From: Pyrus communis
Lineage: Eukaryota > Streptophyta > Magnoliopsida > Rosales > Rosaceae
Assembly (NCBI RefSeq): GCF_963583255.1
Contig: NC_084813.1
Coordinates: forward strand, 4,218,501-4,282,500
Direction: 5' to 3'
Length of the DNA: 64,000 bases
Under the pieces are notes generated by a model, which made no database searches, was not told the DNA's origin, and saw only the letters and a list, made by a program, of their open reading frames with translations. This document shows, piece after piece, positions 30,742-41,512 of the stretch (the stretch's first letter is position 1; every line of letters begins with the position of its first letter). Made by a program: the position numbers and the translations under genes.

Positions 30742-30940
30742 GGACCAGGATCCTCTTCTAATCTAAGAATGAGGATCCTCATGATCAAGGGATGTGGGTC
30801 GTTGGATTTTTATCCAACGACTACAAACAGGAAGGTCTTTTTAAAGTTATAATAATTATAACCGTTGGATTTTTATTCAACGGTCCACATTTCTTGATCA
30901 TGAGGATCCTCATCCTTAGATTAGGAGAGGATCCTGGTAC
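30742..30940. mobile_element. MULE-type MITE, 199 bp, with 9-bp target duplication
   Basis: GGCATTGGA occurs immediately outside both ends (30733-30741 and 30941-30949), the 9-bp duplication typical of Mutator-like elements. The terminal inverted repeats are about 55 bp and nearly perfect, with CCAGGATCCTC, TAATCTAAG and GAGGATCCTCATGATCAAG on both arms. A second inner inverted pair (CGTTGGATTTTTATYCAACG) occupies the middle. The whole element could form one long hairpin. Confidence 0.9.
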
Positions 30941-31262
30941 GGCATTGGAACCCTATAGCATGCGGTGTAGCTGTACACTGGTGTTATAAGTACTGTTTGG
31001 AAACCGCAAAAAATTAAGAGCATGTTTAATATTTACTTGAATTCAACTTTTTAAGCTCAAAAATAATTTTCAAGTTTTAGGCTTTAAAAACTTGTTTGAT
31101 ATGACTCTTTTAAAAAACTGAACTCAAGACTAACTCAAAAATATAGTTTATTCTCTAAAAGCATAAAAAGTGAGATTTTAAAGTTTTTAAACTTAAATTC
31201 ACTTCTTTCTTTTCTTTCCTTCCTCCCCTCTCACTCCAAAACTATCTCTTTCTCTTTTCTTT

Positions 31263-31370
31263 TTGGGAGTTTTAACGAAAAGCTTACGATATTGTTCACT
31301 TTAACGAAAAATCACATTTTTACACTAAAAAGTCAATCTTGATACTGTTAACTTTACCCTTTACCCGTCT
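31263..31370 (+). mobile_element. MITE fragment related to 9163-9290
   Basis: GGGAGTTTTAACGAAAAGCT, a middle CACTTTAACGAAAAATCACA and ACTAAAAAGTCAATCTTGA follow the order of the copy near 9.2 kb. The right inverted end is missing. Confidence 0.55.
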
Positions 31371-31910
31371 CACCTACCACATTGATTCATCCAGCTGTGG
31401 ACGAACTGTGTACCTCTAAACTAAATCATTTTACAAATCGATGTGGTAACCGAATCAAATTAATCGATGTGGCTAAATGATTCCGTCCTTAACTCTTATC
31501 AACACGTTAAGAAAGCAAGTTGTGTCCATCATGACCCAAACACGAAAAAAATGACTCGTTTGTCAAGGCTAGACATAGCAAAGGTCAAAGGGCCAAGGCT
31601 TTATTGGAAAATGAAATACTAGCACCTTCGATACAAATGATACTAATTTACAGATATATATATATATATATCATACTAATATGATCCACCACTACAATTA
31701 ACATGATGTGTCTCTCATTAATTACACAATCTAACGGGAACTTAATTCCTAGACTAGGTGAAAAGGAATCATTTTTTTACGAACAAAAAGGAAGATTCTT
31801 TTGAGAAAATACCTAATGAAGGAAAAGAATGTTCCCAATTCTTAATTGAGCATCACACAAACTAAGTTGTAAAGGCTTTTCAACAATATCTGCCTTTCCT
31901 ATGTAAGATA
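31371..31910. other. intergenic, no gene seen
   Basis: Spacer with a short TA run (31655-31670). It may include former 3' UTR of the cohesin pseudogene to its right. Confidence 0.45.
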
Positions 31911-32369
31911 TTAGAAGTCTGACTTCATGAGTTTTACTCGAGATCTTATGCTGACGTTGTCAAAGGGCTTTGCCTGTTCCACATGGATGTAATCCCTTTG
32001 TCTTGAGAACCTGCAAAACAATGAGTACAACCACGATCGAACCAGATCATTAAGCATTTCAAACTACACACCCACAATTTGGACAAGAACATTTAAATAT
32101 ACGAAAACACAGTATTAAACTTAATGGCTACTAAGCCTTATTTTATTACTATTTTCTTTTTCTTTTTCAATTTGAAACATATAAGGGGCGTTTACATGGG
32201 AGAAATGAGAGATGAAGCATGGAGGAAGAAGTGTGCAAGGGTTGTGGAAGAAATGCATAGGGAATGGTACACAAAACAAAAGCTAAAATAAAACTAAAAC
32301 AAAATTGTTATCAAATAGTTTAAACTAGTTAGACTAGAAATTATTTACCAACCATTTTTCCACAATATA

Positions 32370-32504
32370 TATATATATATACACACATATGTGTGTGTGT
32401 GTACAGGCCTTTTATCCAAAAGGATTCCCATTTTTGGGTAAAAATGGAGACTAGTTGTAGGGCCACTTCCCGTTGAATTTTAACGATCTGAACCATCTCA
32501 CATT

Positions 32505-32545
<41 letters not shown>
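32370..32545. repeat. TA/CA/GT dinucleotide tracts within the pseudogene
   Basis: (TA)n-CACACATATGTGTGTGTG near 32370-32402 and a long (AT)n run at about 32511-32541. Both are in the interval between the last two exon-like pieces of the cohesin pseudogene. Confidence 0.85.
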
Positions 32546-32546
<1 letters not shown>

Positions 32547-35277
32547 ATACATAAACTTAAAGCTTTTCATTGATAGTTCAATATCTTCCTTCTCTTGTAA
32601 AATTATTGATGTCACATGCTCTAACCTATCTTCAAAGATTTTGCTTTAGCTCAGTTAATTTCATTACATGCTTTTGGGGTTCCCAACATTGTACTACATA
32701 TAATATATATAAGAATATGCTATCATCCTTATTAATGAAGTCCTTGGTGACATCACCCAGATAAATGAAAACCTTAGCATAACATTGATCATAACACTTA
32801 CCAATGTTTCAAAAAACATCCTTGATGCTTCCTTTCGAGTTTTACCATTTAACAGACTGTCCATGCCAACAACGTTTTTCCCATGCGCAGGTTCCTTATC
32901 AAGTAAAGTCTGGAGATACTTGGCAACAGCCCTATACGAAACTCAAGAGTTGGTTTTCAATAATAACAGAGCTGATATCAGAATGTCTGATGACAAATAA
33001 TAGATAATCAATATCACAGAAAAAACAATCAGCAATTTTAACTTACGAATTGTATGGCATGAGAATTACGAAAAACCTGTTTACCAGTACACAACCATTT
33101 TCTCCAAGTGGATAGAGGGTTTAGGGTTTTATTATCAAGCATGCATACCTGGTGCGGGAAGACCATCCACTGTTCTCCAGAAGACGAGTATCTTCAGCGC
33201 ACGGCATGCTCTGATTTCGACATTACGGTCAACAACTATCAATGCATCCACCTCAATGGGTTGGGCGTCCAACTTATTATTTGGTGACCTGCATAATGCA
33301 TCCATCTGTAGCAACGCATCTTCATCATCAGTTTTATCCATAAGCCTTGACCGGACGTTAACATCAGCTGACACCTTGTAAATATCTTCTACAATAAGAT
33401 CAGCAACTTCAAAATTTTCTTTGTCAATTTCCATTTCAGCAATCTCCCCCAAGGGTTCATGTTTGGAAGTATTAAATTCTTCCAGGTCAGTGATCCCCTG
33501 TTCTTGAGCAACAGTATGGTGAAATCTTAGGTTATGATCTTCTTCCTTCTGGTTTTCCTTCTCAATAGGAACGCCAGCAGGCTGTGCTGCTGAGTCATCT
33601 CTCATTATTACAGGTTCAGTGCTTCGAAGGGGTTCAATTTCTTTAGTGAAATTTGGCTCCAGAGAGGATTCCACATCCTTCAATGGTACCGCAGAAACAT
33701 TGTTTTGCTCATTTTCGGAAACCCTTGTTGTACTTGTATCAAATGTTCCAGTGTGCAGATAAATCAGTTCTGCTGACATGCCTGATAAACATCAAAACGA
33801 ATTCAGGTGGCTTGTACAGATTTTGTGAAGTAAATCAATCACTCACATTTCTACTGGTCTTCCAAAATAAACCAATAAATGACTTGCAGTAATTGGATAC
33901 ACATACGTCTAAGTATAATTACCGTACCAGTAAATATGGCTATCCAATGCACCAACTGTCCCATTTAAACATTCTAATACTGGAGAAATGGATTCAATCA
34001 GCTCATGCTTCTGTGGCTTTGTTTATTTGATCTCCATATCGCCCAAATGGTAGCCATTCTCGTTGGGAGAAACCATTGTACTATCATCCCCACAACGCGG
34101 ACCTGACATACGACCAGCATTTTCTGAGCCGCCCATGGATGCTAAATTTGATAAATTATGGTCTTCAAAATCCAAGTGATCACTGCAGGCCATAGGCTCC
34201 TGAACCGCAAACAGGTTTGGCTCTTCAAATAGTCCAGGAGTTGATGGAGCTTGAGCATACGTAACAAAATCAGTATTTGCAGCTAGGACATCATTCTGTT
34301 CAAAAGGGATATAAAAAAAATTCATCATGGAGGCAAGAATTGTATTATACAGAATTGTACATGAATCGCACTTCCCTCCACCCCTCAACAACAACAAAAA
34401 AGCAAAAAAAAAAACAGAATAGAACCTCCTTGCTTATACATGGTAAATGAAGAATAATTAGGACAAGACTTTAAAAAGAAAGACGAGGAGTTGTATGGTT
34501 TCTGAAGTTCCAGGTATCCCCTCATACATATCATGCTCTTCCAGAGGTGTTACTGATTGGCCCAATGTTTGAGGAGCACCACTGAAATAGTAGAGAATGA
34601 ATACGGTACATCAGAAAATTCGTAGTGTCCCAAGTCATTCCATGGATCAAAGAAATAAAGAAACCACACAACCATCCACATAACTGCACAACAGGGACCA
34701 ACCTCTTCAACATGAAGAAAAAAAATTCCAAATAAAAAAAATCAAATCATTGAGGACAGAAACACCCAACAAATCAAATCAAAGAGGTAGAAGCATAGGG
34801 CCAAACAATCAAAGAAGTTGAGATGCTCTAATTCTAACTTATAGGATCCTCTTTGAGCTATTAGTAAAAGTTTACAAACAACCCACAGCCTACGGAAAAC
34901 AAACCGCCATAAACAAGATAAATGACAAATAAGACAACGGTTAGGCCACTAGATTCTTGCATAAGCAATGCATAACACGAGCACACAAAAAACAAATGCT
35001 AGGTAGAAACATATAGTCATTCTTTAATCTTCATCAACTACATTTCTCATAGGATCGTTTGGGAGCTGAATATATCTGCAAGCCCTGAATCCTTAATTCT
35101 GTAATGCCAAACCCTATAACAACCAATTAGCCAAACCCTAGTAACAAATTAGTAAAAGCAGCGGCGTGCCATAATTTCACTGCACCAACACAAATTCAAG
35201 GAAACCATGCACAAAGATTACCCCGTCTTCATAGGAAAGGAAGTAACTTGTAATTCCATAGTATTCAATTACTAAGG

Positions 35278-35400
35278 AGAGGGGGGAGGGTTTGAAACTA
35301 TCACATTAATTAAGGGGAGGGAGGAGTTTCGAACCCGGGACTTATGGTAGAAACTCAACACCCTATCCACTAGGATACTGGATCACATGCAATATTCTAT
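35278..35400 (-). mobile_element. tRNA-derived SINE-like element
   Basis: On minus it reads GTATCCTAGTGGATAGGGTG (A-box-like, compare TAGCTCAGTGGATAGAGC of the real tRNA at 44384). About 30 bases later comes CCCGGGTTCGAAACTCC, an excellent B-box. The order and spacing are those of a tRNA-like pol III promoter. The 3' part is CT-rich. It is distinct from the other SINE-like family in the window. Confidence 0.65.
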
Positions 35401-36307
35401 TACCCAGTCCATTACCAAATTATTCCACTTAAAAGTTAATACTAGAAAGCAGTTGCACAAAATTACCTCATCAAATTCCTGACCAATTTGAGAAGTATCG
35501 CCATCACCAAAGCGCTTTGAAAATAAACAACGAAATATTGGACATTTAAGTTAACTCATACATAAACAACATTAAGATTTATCTATCAAATTTAACTCAA
35601 TGTATAATGATATCAATCATGAGTCATGACAGTGAACTTATGAGTACTAACCTTCCAATCGAAATTGAGATGTCGAGTAAACCACACACTCCATTGTATC
35701 TTGGAGAGTTATTTGCTCCCTTGTACTGACATGATGATCAACATAGTTACTGCCAAACCACTGAATGTTAAAATTCACACAAATACAAATTGTCATATCC
35801 AGCATCTCAACAGCTAAAACTTTAGCCCTAAACATAATGGAACATACTAAACCCTGAAAATTTTCATTATCTGGTAGCTCAAAATCATCAAGATCAATGG
35901 CAATGTAGGTTGGTTCTCTTTTCCATGGGTTGATATCATAAGTTTTGTAGGGTCCCTTTGACAGAAAAATGTATCCTTACAATCTGCTAGATCAAGGAGA
36001 AGGTCTTGGAAACTTAGAGGTGAGTCATTAGGCCTTGTGTAAAGCATATTTCAGCAAGTTAAGTGATGAGCCATCTTCCAATGGTGAAAGTACCTAAATA
36101 CTTGTGATACCATGCAAAAAGAACGCTTACTTTTGCATATATACCACCTGTGTACCATATGCAAAAAAGAGGTCAAGACTATTGATAACATTATTCTTCA
36201 TTTCTCCATTGCTTTAATGCCCTGGGCTAAGCAGTTTATGGAAGTAAAGTTGTTATGGGTGATTCCAGATTTCATGCAATTTCAATGGTCTGTGAGAAGC
36301 ATTTTTT

Positions 36308-36440
36308 TTGTGTGGTGTGTGTGTGTGTGCGTGCGCGCGTCTCTTGGAGGAGGAGGAGGAGGAGGAGGAGGGGAGAGAGAGGGGGGGGGGGGGGGGGGGG
36401 GGGGGGTTGGGGGGGGTGGGGTTGGGGGGCGGTGTGGGGT
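36308..36440 (+). repeat. GT / GGA / poly-G simple-sequence cluster
   Basis: A (GT)n tract passes into GCGTGCGCGCG, then (GGA)n, then an almost uninterrupted run of about 26 G, then G-blocks separated by TT, T or C (GGGGTTGGGG type). Open frames on both strands here are only Gly-rich or Pro-rich artefacts of the repeat. Confidence 0.95.
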
Positions 36441-36830
36441 TTGATTTGGAAATTTAAAGCGCCCCATGAAGTCAAAGTCTTTACTTGGTTAGTGGTTCAT
36501 GGGAAGGTTAACACTTGCGACATGCTTCAAAAAAGGAGACCCAATTCTAACCTATGCCCTCAATGGTGTCTGCAGATGGCATATTTTTACGTTGTCCAGT
36601 GACTTTGAATATATGGCTGCATTTGTTTAGGGAATTTCGGATTAGTTGGGTTGTATCCATAGCTTGTTCTTACCTGGGGAAGAAAACTAAGACTTTATGG
36701 GGCTGCACGGTTTTGGTTATGTTCTGGGTAATGTGGATGGAAAGAAATATGATAGTCTATGAGGATTTTCCGGCAGCAGAGGAGACAAGTTTTTGGCATG
36801 ACTGGAAAGCTGCAACAGTCAGCAATAAAA
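36441..36830 (+). pseudogene. LINE-type non-LTR retrotransposon fragment (zf-RVT domain)
   Basis: The first part reads IWKFKAPHEVKVFTWLVVHG, then KVNTCDMLQKRRP and LCPQWC, typical of the zinc-binding domain after plant LINE reverse transcriptase. After a frame change and small deletion near 36570-36580, it continues as FLRCPVTLNIWLHLFREF, then LWGCTVLVMFWVMWMERN. Only this C-terminal domain is present. The reverse transcriptase and endonuclease are missing. Confidence 0.82.
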
Positions 36831-38758
36831 GTTTTTCTGTCGGTCTCAATTTCAGGGGGACTTTATTTGTTTTCTCGATTTTGACTTGTGTTTTTCTTTG
36901 TGCTCAGAAGCAATAAAACTTTGTTTCTTTCTCCAAAAATAATTTGTTTGAAAGACTCCATGTTAGTTCCTATAGCCTTCGAACTTAATAATGTATTGTT
37001 CCATTTTAGTCCTTGGTCATTGCTACAATTCAAATCGAAGAATTTTAGTCATCAAAATGTATCAAATAAATGAACGGTTCATCATGAATATATTACTTAG
37101 CACTCACAATTAATTTGCTCCATAAATTTAGATGATTCAATACATTAATGATTTTTAATGAAAAATAAAAAAAAAAAAACGATTTTTGTTATAAAATTTT
37201 TACGATAAAAATACATTATTTGCAAATAATGAAATATATGGATGGGATCAAGTATTTTCCTTTAAAAAAAATAATAATAAATACAAAATAAAGTTAAAAA
37301 TAAAGAACCCGAAAGAATTGCATCCCCGTCTGTTTTTTCAATTTGCGGTCTCTCCCTCCATATCCAGAAGCAGAAACCAGAAGAAGAGGGTTTTAACTTG
37401 AAAACCATCCATTTCTGTCGACCTCATCCACTTCACTTGCAGCAGGTACTGCAGTGCGCCTCTCTCATATCTGCGCTCACCACCATCAAGGTCAGCTCTT
37501 ACCCTTCTCTGTCTCCCCTTTAGCTCAATATTTTCCCTTTCATCCTTTCTGCCTGTAAAGTTTCAATAGGGATGCATTTGGCAACGCATTAATCCCTACT
37601 TTTTACCCAAATTTAATGTAAAACTGAAATATAATGAAGAATGTCTTTTTATTTTTGTTTTCAGTTTCTGGAGGTTCATGTTTTAGCTTTAGCTAGTATT
37701 GTAACTATTGAATGATGGGCTGTTGCAGTTAGCACTCTCCGGTTTGATCGAATTTACACTTCTGTTTCAGCAATGAATTTTTTTGTATGGATTATGATAT
37801 TACAAGTGTGCATTCAATGAATTTTGTTCCAATGTAATAATAATGATTATATAATTGTTGAATTGAACTGATTCAATTGAATTGAAAAGAGTTAGTCGAA
37901 GGAAATGGCATCTAATTCAACGTTATATGCTTCATTAATGAAAAAAGTTAGTCAAAGGAAGGTTTGAAGATTTATCGAGTTTGCTTTTGATTTTTTGTAA
38001 ACACTGTCATGCTGTGTTTTATCTCTATAGAAAATGCGGGAAAAAAAACCCAGTTAAACCCTGCTTTGTAAAATTTCAGTGAATTGGAAACCTTGATTTG
38101 TTGAGTTGAGTGTTGTTCATCGTAGAAGTTGATGTTTATTGTTAAAGTTTCGAAATTGCAGGACGTGGTGAACAATTTGAAGGCTGATACACGGGATGCA
38201 GGGAAGGTGTTTGTTAAATGTTCTGGAAGATTGTTCGGCTCCTGGCAAACCATCCACACTATCATTACCTTGATGACTGCTGATAGAAAAGCTGAACAAT
38301 CATTAGGGTCGGTGTTTCCGCTTCTAGTTTCCCAAGTAAGTTTTTCTTTATGATTAATGTGTTTTCTCTAAGGCCAAGGACTTGAATTAAGATATGATTA
38401 GCATATTGGTTGGAGCCTTAATGGCTGGGGTAATTTCTTAGTGGCTATCATTCTCGTTCTCCTCAAATCCTCATAAACCTTGATGCATCATATGACATCT
38501 ACCCCATTAATTTTATTTGTTACAGGTCAATTAATGATGGAGTTTCAATTGTTTTAAGACTTGGAGTACCAATTTGCAGATTTCCATGTTTAAAAAATTT
38601 TAAGGTAAAAAAAACCAAACCAACAAAACCAAATCGAAAAGAACTGAAAGATAAACAGAACCGAACTGAACAGTAATAGCAAAAATCCAAGCCTCCATTG
38701 TCACAAAAATAGCCTTTTCTATAACCTCACAAAATAAAACCTCTCTTGAACCCATACA
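36831..38758. other. intergenic; possible unrecognised spliced transcript at about 37325-38340
   Basis: A CT-rich stretch (about 37325-37490) looks like a 5' UTR exon ending CACCATCAAG before a GT. At 38160 there is a good acceptor (GAAATTGCAG) followed by an open frame with ADTRDAGKVFVKCSGRLFGS and continuing for about 55 codons to a donor-like GTAAGT (38335). The upstream exon has no ATG, and I do not recognise the peptide. It could be a small gene, a non-coding transcript or a fragment. The DNA just before 38759 should contain the EngB promoter and leader. Confidence 0.3.
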
Positions 38759-40849
38759 ATGTTACTCAGAAACCGCCTCCTAACCCTGCAAATCACTTCC
38801 TTCTTATCACTGCCTCTTTCCCCACCTATCAAAACCCGACCTTCCACCCTCTCCTTCCGAACCCTCCTCTCAAACCCAACCCATCCGAGCCAAAACCCAA
38901 ACCCAAAACGCCATGTCCTTGCTCCAAAGGCCAAGGCTAACCCAACAATCCTGGACAAGAACGTCCTGTTCATGTCACCCGGGGTCGACCCAGCCGAGGA
39001 GGTGACCGAAAATATGGTCCTACCCAGTTCGAACATCGTGCTCGGACCGTACGCTGGTGACGCCAAGATTAAGGAGGTGGAGTTCGTGAAAAGCAGTGCC
39101 AGAGCTAAGGATTGCCCAAAACATGATCGACCCGAATTCGGTATTCTGGGTCGGTCCAATGTGGGCAAGTCCTCACTCATTAATTCCTTGGTTCGCAAGA
39201 AGGATGTTGCTCTTACATCTAAGAAACCAGGTTTCTGATTTTCTTAAAGGTTTGAATTTTTTAAAGTTTGAATGTGATTTGGTATCTGGGTTTTGCTTAT
39301 TTTTGTGAAATTTGTGCAGGGAAGACTAAGCTCATCAATCATTTCTTGGTCAACAAAAGTTGGTACTTTGTGGATTTGCCTGGTTATGGGTAAGGCCCTT
39401 CCTTCTTTTGTATGTAAAGAGAGTTTCAGCTTTTGACCTTTTATCTCCTAGGTTATGTTATCTCCATTTGCGACTGTTTGGACCTATTTGTGCATCGCTC
39501 AAGAAAATTTCAAACTTTATGGGAATTAGCGCTGGATCAGTTGGGTTTGGGTTTCTTCCTACAATGCAAGTCAGTATATGTATCAGTGAACTAATGAAGA
39601 ATACAAATTAGTATTAGGAAGACGCTCTACAAACATGAAACTAAGTTTTCACTTACAAACTGTTATCCTGCATAATGTATGACATGCATTCCACTGCCTG
39701 CGGCATCGTAATGAATACAGCACACTTGCCAACCAACTCTCTGTAGTATCCCAAGTCCCAGGTTGTCGGGGTCAGGGCGTTGGTAACTTGAGGTTATTAC
39801 AAATGCTGAATATCTATGTCCTATGACATTATTCTTAATGGGCCCAATAGTTTTTAATCTAAGCTACTAAATTTCCATCGTATCACTCAATGACACTGGA
39901 AAATGGTTACTTTTATGAACCTGTAGTTTAAGCTGAATTTTATATAAGCTGAACTCCATGGACATAGTTGATCATGTACTCATCTTTATCCTCATTTAAC
40001 AAATTTAGACATAATTCATGCTAACATTGACTAAGAGACCTTATTTTGTGACGTAGAGATTATCACAGAACGATCAGTCAAGAGCATAGTTAGGTGGCCC
40101 TTTCCATTTTCTGGTTGTCGATCTTTTGAAGTTTAAAACTTTCAATTTTAACGTGGGTTGCTGTTCTGGTACCAGCTGTTTGCTTACGAGATTGCTAAAT
40201 TCCTTTGATTGCTTTTTTCTAATGTTTGTTGAATTCATACGTAAGTAAAACATTTAATGTAGAACAATAAGGAATTAATCCTGTTATTTCAGTATTCTTT
40301 ATAGTTTCTGTATCGATATACAGTAATTGATAAAAGACATTTGCCTCCTCCTCTTTTTCATTTTCTTATGTCTAGTGATTTCTTTGTTGGTAGGTTTGCT
40401 AAAGCTCCAGATGCTACTCGAATGGATTGGTCTGCATTCACAAAAGGTTTCTTTTTGAGCAGAGATACTCTTGTTACCGTCCTACTCCTTGTTGATGCTA
40501 GTGTTCCGCCTCAGAAAATCGACCTAGACTGTGCTAATTGGCTTGGACGTAACAATGTACACTGCTCTCCGATATGAAATACCTTTATGTTAACCTCTTC
40601 ATAAATTGCTCATAATTTGTATGCTCTTTCTTCTTTTAGATACCCATGACTTTTGTCTTCACCAAGTGTGACAAAATGAGGGCGGGCAAAGGTAAAAGGG
40701 CAGATGAGAACCTCAGGGATTTTCAACAGTTTATCAAAGACAACTACCGCGTACCTCCTCCGTGGATCATGACTAGCAGTGTAACTGGCTTGGGCAGGGA
40801 TGAACTTTTGCTCCACATGTCGCAACTTAGAAACTACTGGGACCAATAG
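38759..40849 (+). CDS. EngB/YihA-type GTP-binding protein, organellar (At2g22870/EMB2001-like), 4 exons
   Basis: The exons are 38759-39230, 39320-39389, 40394-40556 and 40640-40849, with GT-AG borders, giving 304 aa. GTPase motifs are complete: G1 GRSNVGKS (131-138), G3 DLPGYG (176-181), G4 TKCDK (243-247) and a G5-like TSSV further on. The C terminus [17 protein letters not shown] is typical of the plant orthologue. Bacterial EngB helps assemble the large ribosomal subunit. The plant version is nuclear-encoded, embryo-essential in Arabidopsis, and expected in plastids or mitochondria. The first 60 residues are rich in Leu, Ser, Thr, Pro and Arg with few acidic residues, consistent with a transit peptide. 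The first ATG was chosen because it supplies that peptide; an in-frame Met at codon 72 would drop it. No lesions. Confidence 0.93.
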
Positions 40850-41165
40850 CTTTGCACGACCATAATATTGGCCGATTCGTCCTCAACTTCAGAAGGGACA
40901 TGAAGAACAAGAAACTTCCGCTCGGCTGCTCGTAGTTTTTTTACTTTTTGTGCTAACAGTCTTGTTACTGGTTACCATAAACGCTTGAAAGAATTCCCCG
41001 GCTAAAAGTAATTCAGATATGTAATTTTGGCTGTGGAAACTGGAAGATGTATTGTTCTTTGCGTATATATAGATGGATGATTTTCTCAGATAATGCAGAA
41101 ACACATATTCAGTTTCATCTGTGTGCCCTTATCTATGGAATGGGATTGATAAGCACTCACTCTTA

Positions 41166-41509
41166 GACTTGGTTTGGTACTGAGGTGATTCTGAAAAAAG
41201 CTGGCATCAAAAAAAGCTGAGAGCTGTTTTTGTGTTTGGTAAACATTCAGCTTCAGCTTTTTTTCACAGTTTTGGGTGAAAAAAAGTCAAAAACAAGAAG
41301 CTGCAAAACCCAGCTTTGAAAAATCGGCTTTTTTTCACATCTGTTTTACATAAAAGTTTACCAAACACTATAATACTATTTTTTTTTTTTCAAAAGCACT
41401 TTGGCAAAAAAGTTTACCAAACACTCTGCTGCTTTATTTCACAGCCGCTTATTCTCACAGCACAGCAGAATCAGCTTTTTTTCAAAGCACAGCAATACCA
41501 AACCAGCCC
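41166..41509. mobile_element. MITE, 344 bp, with 3-bp target duplication (PIF/Harbinger-like), copy 2
   Basis: TTA flanks at 41163-41165 and 41510-41512. The ends are GACTTGGTTTGGTACTGAGG and, reversed, GGGCTGGTTTGGTATTGCTG. It matches the element at 30211-30552 along its whole length in opposite orientation. It sits about 320 bp after the EngB stop codon. Confidence 0.8.
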
Positions 41510-41512
41510 TTA

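Larger units (their letters stand above)
31911..35995 (-). pseudogene. RAD21/SCC1 cohesin kleisin pseudogene, SYN4-like, truncated
   Basis: On minus, exon-like pieces of a plant alpha-kleisin follow the family order. They are: DLDDFELPDNENFQ (about 35995-35868); NYVDHHVSTREQITLQDTM (about 35755-35640); RFGDGDTSQIG (about 35512-35465); AQAPSTPGLFEEPNLF (34295-34023); an acidic segment (33781-33149); RAVAKYLQTLLDKE to TRKEASRMFFETL (about 32960-32802); and the last exon (32010-31911) ending KLMKSDF. Intact kleisins close the cohesin ring for sister-chromatid cohesion. This copy lacks the entire N-terminal SMC3-binding domain and much of the middle. It has a TGA at 32943-32945 where the family has Trp, and one extra base near 31998 that shifts the last exon (100 nt instead of 99). 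Confidence 0.85.

Noticed and set aside
36112..36602. Gly-rich plus and Pro-rich minus open frames around the G-run
   Set aside because: They are translations of simple sequence. Only the short downstream LINE zf-RVT part is real coding relic.
38719..39198. 159-codon minus-strand frame opposite EngB exon 1
   Set aside because: The plus frame has complete GTPase motifs and matching splice sites; the minus frame is its shadow.
38759..40849. EngB-like GTPase as recent bacterial transfer or contamination
   Set aside because: It has three spliceosomal introns, a transit-peptide-like N terminus and plant-specific sequence, so it is a normal nuclear gene for an organellar protein.
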